Below, piece by piece: positions 1-10,000 of a stretch of DNA of 40,003 nucleotides. Made by a program: the position numbers and the translations under genes. The notes beneath the pieces were generated by a model that searched no databases, had not been told where the DNA came from, and was given only the letters and a program-made list of their open reading frames with translations. Within the stretch, counting starts at the first letter, position 1. Every line of letters begins with the position of its first letter. The stretch comes from an uncultured Bacteroidales bacterium (lineage in GTDB: Bacteria > Bacteroidota > Bacteroidia > Bacteroidales > UBA932). The stretch covers positions 1 through 40,003 of the forward strand of contig ONDR01000007.1 in the NCBI GenBank assembly GCA_900316675.1. The letters run 5' to 3'.

Positions 1-5
1 TGTTG

Positions 6-13
6 TATCTTCG
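6..13 (+). promoter_or_regulatory. Possible -7 promoter box for candidate ncRNA
   Basis: TATCTTCG differs by one base from the Bacteroidota -7 consensus TAnnTTTG. Its surroundings (TGTTGTATCTTCGCA) closely resemble the tRNA-Asn promoter in this window (TTGTTGTACCTTTGCA). The -33 box would lie outside the window, so it cannot be checked. A transcript starting near base 20 would run through the folded segment to the terminator at 336-365. Confidence 0.35.
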
Positions 14-23
14 CATCATCAAT

Positions 24-92
24 GTAAACCGATATCAGGACATCAATGTCCTAACTACTTATTGTTCAACATCGGTAAACTTATATCAGGAC
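24..92. repeat. Pair of 18-bp direct repeats with a small palindrome between
   Basis: Bases 24-41 and 75-92 both read GTAAAC, two variable bases, ATATCAGGAC (16 of 18 identical). A short palindrome, GGACAT-CA-ATGTCC, lies at 38-51. The function is unknown. They could be part of the 5' region of the candidate RNA, protein-binding sites, or remnants of a mobile element whose other part is outside the window. Confidence 0.5.
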
Positions 93-335
93 TAGACAGC
101 GGGCTCGGCGGCTACGGCTCGCCGCTCGCCTGGGCTCCGGGAAAGGGCCCCACTCGCGGCGGCCGTCACCTGAAGGGCAGGGAAGGCCAAAGGGCATTGA
201 CCCACCGAGAGGCGTGGCCGCCCGTGGCCGCGTGAACGGGGGGACCGCTGCATTCTGCCGGTAGGCAGATGCAGTGGTGGGATGAGCACGAAGTGCGAAC
301 CGGATCGGTGGGTTAATGCCTTTGGCTGTACACAG
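93..335 (+). ncRNA. Candidate structured non-coding RNA, family unknown
   Basis: No convincing protein gene lies in bases 1-398, and this part is much more GC-rich than its flanks. It folds strongly. Bases 193-208 pair with 305-320 as a 16-bp stem (GGCATTGACCCACCGA with TCGGTGGGTTAATGCC). Inside is a long hairpin at 245-277 with loop GGTA, and a small one at 286-296 (GCAC-GAA-GTGC). Upstream is a GC-rich stem region at 101-150. The two non-Watson-Crick pairs I find (199 with 314, 247 with 275) are G-U on the plus strand but would be A-C on the minus strand, so plus-strand transcription is favoured. A terminator follows directly. I see neither the conserved blocks of RNase P RNA nor a tmRNA tRNA-like end. 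The ends given are approximate; a transcript might start near base 20. Confidence 0.45.
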
Positions 336-370
336 AAAAAGCCTGGCCGGGGAGGTCAGGCTTTTATCTT
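336..370. terminator. Bidirectional rho-independent terminator
   Basis: AAAAGCCTG and CAGGCTTTT form a 9-bp stem around a GC-rich loop. The A-run on the left and T-run on the right let it work in both directions. On the minus strand it lies just after the ppdK stop codon; on the plus strand it would end the candidate ncRNA. Confidence 0.75.
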
Positions 371-398
371 GGGGATACCCGGGCCGGGTATGAGAGTC

Positions 399-3125
<2,727 letters not shown>

Positions 3126-3183
3126 TTTTCTATATGATTAAATTAATTATTGTATCGTTTTAATGCGGTTTTTTAACAAAATG

Positions 3184-3191
3184 CAAATCTA
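3184..3191 (-). promoter_or_regulatory. ppdK -7 promoter box
   Basis: On the minus strand this reads TAGATTTG, a perfect match to TAnnTTTG, about 60 nt before the ppdK start in an AT-rich gap (3126-3221). No clear TTTG -33 box lies at the ideal distance. Confidence 0.6.
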
Positions 3192-3221
3192 TATAAAAAT
3201 TTTCATAAATAAAAGGAGATA

Positions 3222-4550
3222 TTAAAGCAATTTCGCTGCCAGATCTGACAATTCGCTTCTTTCACCCTTACGCAGGAAAACGTGCTGGAACAGCTTCTGG
3301 CCGGTCATCTTCTCTCCAAGATGCGTAAGTCCGTTGCTCCACTGGTCCAGGTAAGGCTGGTCTATCTGGAAGATATCTCCGGTAAACACCATCTTGGTAC
3401 CCTCGCCGGCACGGGTGATGATTGTCTTAACCTCGTGAGGGGTAAGGTTCTGGGCCTCGTCAATAATAAAATATACGTTGCCAAGGCTGCGGCCGCGGAT
3501 GTAGGCAAGGGGAGAGATGAGCAGCTTTTCGTCTTTCAGGAAACCCTCTATGCGCTGTGCTTCCTTGCTGGACGGACGGTATTGAGCCTTAATTACGTTA
3601 AGGTTGTCCATGAGCGGCTGAAGGAAGGGCGTCATCTTTGACTTTTCGTCCCCCGGCAGGAAGCCAATTTCCTGATTTCCAAGTATTACCGTCGGACGGG
3701 TAAGTATGATTTGGTCGTATTTGTTAATCTGTTCCAGAGCCGATGCCAGTGCAATCAGCGTCTTTCCGGTACCTGCACCTCCGGTCAGCGATACCAGTTT
3801 GATGTCCGGATTAAGGCAGGCATCGATTGCAAACTTTTGCTCGTCGTTACGGGGCTTGATGCCGTACACCTCACGCTTGCGCACAAGGCCGATGCGGTCA
3901 CGGTCTGCATCATAACGGGCGCAGATGGTATCCCCGTCCTTCTGCATTTTGAAGAGCTGGTTGGGATAGGGTTTCTGCTTTACCAGATCCTGCCACGGGG
4001 CTGAATTATCCTGCCCGTAGGCAATTTTTGCCACCGCCTCTGCCGGCGCCTTATCCAGCACAACCACCTCTTTTTGGGTGAATTCAACCCTTTCGTCCTG
4101 AATCTTGTCAGTCAAATAGTCCTGGGCTTCCATTCCGGCGGCCTTGGCCTTCATTCGAAGGTTAATGTCCTTGGTCACAAGAGCGGTGAAGCGGCCCTTG
4201 TGGTTGTCGCGTACCCAGATGGCCGTGGCCAGGATACGGTGGTCCTGAATGTCGTCCTTGAACAGGTCTTTAAGGGCATCGGGGAAGGGGTGGTTCGGCT
4301 CGATTTTTATTTTGCCGAGGTTTTTGCCTATCGGAACGCCATCGGTGCCGAACATCTTGCCGTTGGTGAGTTTGTCAATCTCCCTCATGAAGCCGCGGGC
4401 ATTGTAGCTAAGGGCGTCGTTGCCCTTCTTGAACTTGTCCAGCTCTTCTATTACGGCAATGGGAATTACAATATCGTTGTCCTGAAACTTGCGGATTGCC
4501 CGGTAGTCGTGCAGGACGATGTTAGTGTCTAAAACAAATATTTTAGCCAT
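3222..4550 (-). CDS. PIN-PhoH family ATPase/ribonuclease
   Basis: The 442-residue protein joins an N-terminal PIN nuclease domain (residues about 1-140, opening FVLDTNIVLHD with the metal-binding aspartate of DTN) to a C-terminal PhoH-type P-loop ATPase. Walker A is GGAGTGKT with lysine 263; Walker B is in VYFIIDEAQNLT, followed by the FTGDIFQID motif. Related PhoH2 proteins are reported to be RNA helicase/ribonucleases, so a role in RNA metabolism is likely; the link to phosphate starvation is historical. The length is normal. It lies 27 nt after the AIR-synthase-like gene on the same strand with no clear promoter of its own, so the two are probably co-transcribed. Older annotations may simply call it phoH. 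Confidence 0.93.
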   Translation of the reverse strand: MAKIFVLDTNIVLHDYRAIRKFQDNDIVIPIAVIEELDKFKKGNDALSYNARGFMREIDKLTNGKMFGTDGVPIGKNLGKIKIEPNHPFPDALKDLFKDDIQDHRILATAIWVRDNHKGRFTALVTKDINLRMKAKAAGMEAQDYLTDKIQDERVEFTQKEVVVLDKAPAEAVAKIAYGQDNSAPWQDLVKQKPYPNQLFKMQKDGDTICARYDADRDRIGLVRKREVYGIKPRNDEQKFAIDACLNPDIKLVSLTGGAGTGKTLIALASALEQINKYDQIILTRPTVILGNQEIGFLPGDEKSKMTPFLQPLMDNLNVIKAQYRPSSKEAQRIEGFLKDEKLLISPLAYIRGRSLGNVYFIIDEAQNLTPHEVKTIITRAGEGTKMVFTGDIFQIDQPYLDQWSNGLTHLGEKMTGQKLFQHVFLRKGERSELSDLAAKLL

Positions 4551-4577
4551 ATAAATATTTGGTTATCAGTTCCTTGT

Positions 4578-5702
4578 TTAATCTTCGCCTTCCGATGCGC
4601 TGTCCATCAGGGAAACCAGGATGCCTTTTAGGGCAGAGCCTGTGCGGGTCTCCAGCTCCAGGGGACCTTTTGTCCCGGAAAGCTGGCCCAGCGGATAATA
4701 GGCGACATCCTGAAGCAGCAGTTCTGCATCCAGGTAATCAAAGTCAAAATCCTTAATCTGAATAAGTACGCCGGGGATTTCTGCAAACAGAAGCTTAATA
4801 AGGTCTGTCTCTTCGCAGGCGCGCATTACGCTGGCGATGTCTGCCTTGAAGGCCTGTCCGGCAGTGAAGGATGACAGGGCCGGCATCAGGCCGCCGTCTG
4901 CTACGGGAACGCCTGCTACGGCGATTCCGTCTTCTACCAGCTCACGTACAACCTCGTAGCAATCAATGAAATAGTCTGCATCCGTCACGTCCGGCGACTT
5001 TCCGCCGTCTTTGCCGGTAGCCTGCGACAGCAGCGAGCCGCCAAGGCGGTGCTTACAGGTGTCGAAGGGTATGTAAACAATCCAGTCTCCTTTTGCTGCC
5101 AGGGCTTTGGCGGGGCATTTGAGAGCCTGGCCGATGTGTGCATCGTGGGAAATGAAAGGACTCTCGTCAAAAAGAGCCTCGTCCTGAGCGGACGATGCAA
5201 CCTTGTCAAAAACAATATCAAGGCTGTTCCGGTCCGATGGGGTGTATTGGTAGCCGTAGAGCTTTATGCCAAGGGCGTCGATGTATTCGCAGGCCCAGGA
5301 AACGGACTCGTAGAAGGCTGCCATGCTGCAGGCCGGGCCCTCGTTCCAATGCCAAACGGCTTTGCCGCGAAGGTCTCCAAGCTTGAATCTGCCGTCGTGG
5401 AACAGAACCTGCAGCAGGGCCTTTGCTACCGCAAGGCGGCTAAGGGAACCGCTGTAAGAGAAGGGGAAACTGCCCCTGCTTGTATTTGCGACGGCATCTG
5501 CATAGGCCTTGGCCAAGAGCGGGTCAAAAGCATCGTTGGCAGGCTGGGGGTCTGCACTCTCGTCTATAATATCCTCTGCGCGGGCAGGGGACTGTATGGA
5601 CGCGCCTTCATACACGACGGAAAGAATCTCGCGCGGGGAGGCTTCTGTTTCCCGTCCGTCAATAATGTAAAAGGAGTCTAGTGCAGATGCTTGCTTGGTC
5701 AT
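4578..5702 (-). CDS. AIR synthase/PurL-related protein, degenerate
   Basis: The 374-residue protein resembles the C-terminal half of phosphoribosylformylglycinamidine synthase (PurL): an ATP-binding AIRS-like part (about 80-190, with SLSRLAVAKALLQ resembling the PurL RLAVAEALTNL helix) and an AIRS C-terminal-like part (about 205-365, with HRLGGSLLSQATG and VADGGLMPALSSF resembling PurL LGGS and SDGGL motifs). The glutaminase and the N-terminal synthase half are absent. Where PurL usually has a GGKDSLSM-like stretch, this protein reads YGYQYTPSDRNSL, so catalysis is doubtful. I chose the ATG at 5700-5702 because the upstream in-frame ATG (5750) would place coding sequence across a perfect TTTG-N19-TATTTTTG promoter. 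It probably forms an operon with the PhoH gene. A structural, regulatory or nucleotide-binding role is possible; the function is unknown. Confidence 0.75.
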   Translation of the reverse strand: MTKQASALDSFYIIDGRETEASPREILSVVYEGASIQSPARAEDIIDESADPQPANDAFDPLLAKAYADAVANTSRGSFPFSYSGSLSRLAVAKALLQVLFHDGRFKLGDLRGKAVWHWNEGPACSMAAFYESVSWACEYIDALGIKLYGYQYTPSDRNSLDIVFDKVASSAQDEALFDESPFISHDAHIGQALKCPAKALAAKGDWIVYIPFDTCKHRLGGSLLSQATGKDGGKSPDVTDADYFIDCYEVVRELVEDGIAVAGVPVADGGLMPALSSFTAGQAFKADIASVMRACEETDLIKLLFAEIPGVLIQIKDFDFDYLDAELLLQDVAYYPLGQLSGTKGPLELETRTGSALKGILVSLMDSASEGED

Positions 5703-5720
5703 TTTTCTTTCATTTGTCCT

Positions 5721-5751
5721 CAAAAATAAGTATTTTTGGGCTGAATTCAAA
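5721..5751 (-). promoter_or_regulatory. Promoter for AIRS-like/PhoH operon
   Basis: Read on the minus strand: TTTG (5751-5748), exactly 19 nt, TATTTTTG (5728-5721). Both boxes match the Bacteroidota consensus. The expected transcript start is near 5714, only about a dozen bases before the ATG at 5702, which rules out the longer reading frame. Confidence 0.8.
5731..5738 (+). promoter_or_regulatory. folC -7 promoter box
   Basis: TATTTTTG matches TAnnTTTG. A TTTC at 5708-5711 sits 19 nt upstream as an imperfect -33 box. It overlaps the divergent minus-strand promoter, so RNA polymerase binding for the two directions should compete. The expected leader is only about 12 nt. Confidence 0.6.
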
Positions 5752-5756
5752 GAATT

Positions 5757-7058
5757 ATGTGCGATTTAGAGTATAAAGAACTTCTGGACGACATTTTTGT
5801 AAGGTTCCCTTCTGTGCAGAATACCGGTTTCTCCGGCGATGCATACAAGCCGGGCCTGGAGCGTATGCAGGCTTTCCTGGCCCTGTTGGGGCAGCCGCAA
5901 AATGAGTTCAAATGCATTCATGTGGCAGGTACCAATGGTAAGGGTTCGGTTAGCAACATGCTGGCATCGGTACTTGGTGCAAAAGGCTATAAGACAGGTC
6001 TTTATACCTCTCCTCATATCCTTGATTTCAGGGAAAGGATGCGCATTGGGAAGGACCTTGTTCCCAAAGAATATGTGGGGGAATTTCTTAAAAAATGGAA
6101 GCCGGAATTCGAGCGCCTGGAGCTTTCTTTCTTTGAAATTACAACCGGCCTTGCCTTCAAGTGGTTTGCAGACAGCAAGGCGGACTGGGCCGTAATAGAG
6201 GTAGGCCTTGGAGGCCGCCTGGACAGTACCAATGTCATTATTCCCCAGCTTAGCATAATTACTTCAATAGGTCTTGATCACTGCGATCTTTTGGGGGATA
6301 CCCTGGAAAAGATAGCCTATGAGAAGGCCGGTATTATCAAGCCCGGAGTTCCCGTTGTAATAGGGGAGCGCCGTCCGGAGACAGAGCCTGTCTTCCGCCA
6401 GGTTGCCGCCGGCTGCGGTTCGCCCCTTACCTTTGCTCCCGCCCCGGGGCACGCCGCTCTTGCAGAGCGAATGGATCTTCAGGGCGAATGCCAGCAGTAC
6501 AATCTTGAAACTGTTCTGACCGCCCTTCAAATACTTGATATCCAAGAAGATGATGTGGTGGAGGGGGCTATTGCCAATACTGCGGACCGGATGGATTTCC
6601 ATGGCCGCTGGGAGATGCTCTGCCGCAGGCCAATGACAATTTGCGATATTGGCCATAACGCCCATGCCCTGAGTCATAATTTCGCACAGCTTGAGCGGAT
6701 GGTAGATAGGGATGGATATGACTGTCTGATAATTGTTTACGCGGTTATGGCAGACAAGGATTTAAGTGCGATCCTGCCGCTTATGCCCCGCTGTGCGCGT
6801 TACATTTTTACTACGCCAAAGGGTAAGCGAGCTCTGCCCGCTGCAAAGATTAAGGATCTTTTCCTGAAAGAGATATCAACGGGACAGATGTCCCATCCTC
6901 GGGCGATGGCAATCGACTCGGTAAAAGAGGCGGTGCTGGAGGCATTCAGGGAAGCATCGGCATACAATAAACCGTTGATTTACATTGGTGGCAGTACTTT
7001 TGCAGTAGCAGAAGCTGTTCCGGCAATAAAAGATACAGGCTATGAAAACCATGGTTAA
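5757..7058 (+). CDS. folC: Folylpolyglutamate synthase/dihydrofolate synthase
   Basis: FolC adds glutamate to dihydropteroate and/or to reduced folates, using ATP, in the cytoplasm. The 433-residue length fits the Mur-ligase-like family. The P-loop is VAGTNGKGSV (residues 56-65), followed by the folate-binding TSPHILDFRERMRI motif, an omega-loop region with EVGLGGRLDSTNV, the SIGLDHCDLLGDT metal/ATP motif, and a C-terminal domain with CDIGHNAHAL. ATG 5757 is preceded by an AT-rich leader without a Shine-Dalgarno. Its last 17 bases overlap the start of the next gene, so the two may be translated from one mRNA. Nothing is unusual in the enzyme itself. Confidence 0.96.
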   Translation: MCDLEYKELLDDIFVRFPSVQNTGFSGDAYKPGLERMQAFLALLGQPQNEFKCIHVAGTNGKGSVSNMLASVLGAKGYKTGLYTSPHILDFRERMRIGKDLVPKEYVGEFLKKWKPEFERLELSFFEITTGLAFKWFADSKADWAVIEVGLGGRLDSTNVIIPQLSIITSIGLDHCDLLGDTLEKIAYEKAGIIKPGVPVVIGERRPETEPVFRQVAAGCGSPLTFAPAPGHAALAERMDLQGECQQYNLETVLTALQILDIQEDDVVEGAIANTADRMDFHGRWEMLCRRPMTICDIGHNAHALSHNFAQLERMVDRDGYDCLIIVYAVMADKDLSAILPLMPRCARYIFTTPKGKRALPAAKIKDLFLKEISTGQMSHPRAMAIDSVKEAVLEAFREASAYNKPLIYIGGSTFAVAEAVPAIKDTGYENHG

Positions 7059-10000
7059 ACTTGCCGCCATTGTTGCGGCTTTTTTTGTTTGTTTGGGTAA
7101 TGCCAGCGGGGCCCAGGCTCCGGAGAAAGACAAAAGCGGACATCAGCTGGTGGCGCTATGGAAAGAATACTACGCCGCCAAAGATGCTGACCGTCCCCAG
7201 ACGCAACTTGCTGTACTGACTAAAATAAAGGCACAGGCTAAGGAAAAGTCGCTTGCATGGGACTTCTGGGATGCTGCCAGAACGTACACAGACGTAGCCA
7301 TAAGCCGCAACTGGAAACTTCGCGACTCTGTGAACACTGCGCTTTGCACTGAGGCGATGGCCTTTCCTGATGCCATGGTGCCGTTTACGTATCTGCTTAA
7401 TTATAAGTCAGATGAAGAGGCATTTAACTATGCCGTCAAGAATGCCGGGCATCTTAAGGACCATAATAATAAGGAGTTCTATAAGGACGACTACAGGGTG
7501 AAAGACTGCCTTAGCGAGTACTTGCCGGATTATATTAAGGACGACTACGAGTATTCCTTGTGGACCTTTTTCCTTGGTAATAACAGCAAGATAAGAAATG
7601 AGGCCCGGAAGAGCCTGGAGGGCATGATAAGCGAATATCCATGCTTGCCGTATTTCCGCTATCTGACTGCAACGCGGCTGATCTCCGGCTCGGACAAATG
7701 GAAAGAGGCCATGAATTCTGCAGCCGGCCTTTGTGAAGGAAAGGCTGTAAGCCTGTACCCTAAAGCCGCGCTTCTTTATGATAGATTACGTGAGCTGCAG
7801 AAGAATAAAAACGCTACTCCGCAGCAGTTTAAAGAGCTTCGTGAAGAGGCAGCCCGCCTTAACGTGACTCGCGTTACGTACGTCGGCAAAGAGAAAAAAC
7901 TTGTCTCAAAGCTGACCACGTTTAAAGAAATATTTGAAGAGCTGGATTCAAAGGCTATCATTCTGTTTTCGTATCCGGACAAAGCTACAATATTGGTCAG
8001 GAACCTTAAGTCTGTGACCTTGACCATAGAAGAACCAAAAAAGAATGGCAAAGTCCTGTATAAGCAGGAGCTGACCAATACCGCGAATCGATATTATGTA
8101 TATGATACTCTGACAGTTAAGCTTCCTGATCTTGGCGACGGAAGCTTCCTTGTAAAGGCATCCAACCCGGCCGTCAAAAATCCTGGCGAGAACACTCTTT
8201 CCCGTTACTCCTATGCCATGGCTTACAGGAAGGCCGATGCCGGCTTCGGATTCTTTGCTACAAACGCAAAGACCGGCATGCCCCTGAAGGAGGTGGAGTT
8301 CGTTCTGTCAGAAGATGATAAGGTTGTACGCACCGCAAATGTAAAAACCATCGACGGCTTTACTCCAATCCCGGAATCTATCGCCGCAGAATATAAACCC
8401 GGAAAGCATGAAGTCTATGTGCGTGGCAAGGATGCGGCAGGTCTTATGCGTCGCAGCCCGGACCTTTACTATTATGAGTACAATCATGGCAATGAAGACG
8501 TTTACAATGGCGGCATTTATCTTAATACCGCGACTTTCCGCTTTGGGGATGTTATAAAGTGCAAGATTATAGCCTTCAAATGCCTTAAGGACGGGAGTTA
8601 TGAACTGTTGAAAGAGGGCGAGGAACTGGATGTGACCATATCTGATCCTTCATGGGAAGAGTTTGTAGATACTACCGTAACTATTACAAACCTTGGCTCG
8701 GCTGCAGTAGAGTTGCGTTTGCCGGAAGATGCCAAGAGCGGCAGATATACGGTTCGCGCCGATTATAATAAATACGTTGTCGCAAATGGGTATTTCTATT
8801 ACGGAGACTATGTTCTGCCGTCTTACGAATGTAAGTTCGAAGAGCAGAAGAAGGCCGTGTTCCCTGGAGATACAGTTCATGTGAAAGGCACCCTTCAGAG
8901 CTATTCCGGCCATAAGCTCTCCGATGCCAAGGTATCCTATACCATAATGTCTTATGGTGATGTCCTGGGTAAGGGAGAACTCGCTCCTGATGCCGACGGT
9001 GTATTTGACATCCAATTCGTTGCGCAGTCACGTTATCATGGGATTACAGTCCATGTTACCGATGCTACCGGCGAAACCCTTGAATTCAAGACATCGTTGA
9101 ATGTGGACGGGTCTAGATACATTCGTGCCGAGCTATTGAATGTTGACAAGAATATTTATGCCGGCGAGTCTGTAGCTTTTACAGGCGAGTCTGCATTCTT
9201 TGATGTAAAGATTACCAGCAACGGACTTCCGGTAGAGGCGGCCAGGTACAAGTTTACCCTTAGCGCCGTAGGTACGGATGGTAAAAAGGTACTTTCTGCC
9301 GGGGAGTCAGTTACCGGAGAGCCCTTGGAGGTGGATATGTTTGCCGTCCCGGACGGAGAGTATGAACTAAGGGTAGAAGATACAAAGCAAGACCGTTATA
9401 ACCGTCTTGCCAATACCAGTATCTCTGTTGTAAAGTATTCCGGCGGTAAAGATGCTCCGGAGGGCGTAAAATATATCTTCTGTAAGGGAGAGGAAAAGAT
9501 TAAAAGGGGAGAAGATATAGTCTTCCGCCTTGGCGGAGGCAAGCATCCTATTTGGGCTGCCGCAGAGCTTTACGGAGCGCAGAAGAAACTCCTTTGGTCA
9601 GGTCTGGTCTTTGTGCCAAAGGGCAGCGTGAAGGATTTCCGTATTGCATATCCTGATTCGTTTGGGGACGATGTCTCTCTTAACATGGTTTTCTTCAATG
9701 ATTACAGCGTGAACAGATTGTCCGCTGATTATTATCATGAAATTGAAGATGTGTCCCTGCCACTTGAGGTAGTGCGGTTAAGTGAAGAAAGCCGTCCCGG
9801 TGCCGATGTTACCGTGGAACTGAGCACCCGCCCCGGCGCAGAGGCCGTCGCCTCTGTTTGGGACAAGGCTACTGATGCTATTTTCCGTAACCGGTGGGAT
9901 AGGTTTTACAGGCAGGCGGTCAAGGCGGAGAGTGCTTCTGTCAGGACTGCTGTTGAGGAACCCAATACTTTTTATTACAGAGACATTCCTGTGCTGGAAG

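Noticed and set aside
1..335. RNase P RNA, tmRNA or group II intron domain V
   Set aside because: I do not see the GAGGAAAGTCC block or the ACAGAA...GGCTTA end of RNase P RNA, nor a tRNA-like end with CCA, nor a convincing domain V with the expected bulge.
5703..5750. Longer start (ATG 5750) for the AIRS-like protein
   Set aside because: It would put coding sequence over a perfect promoter and gives an N-terminal extension without family resemblance.
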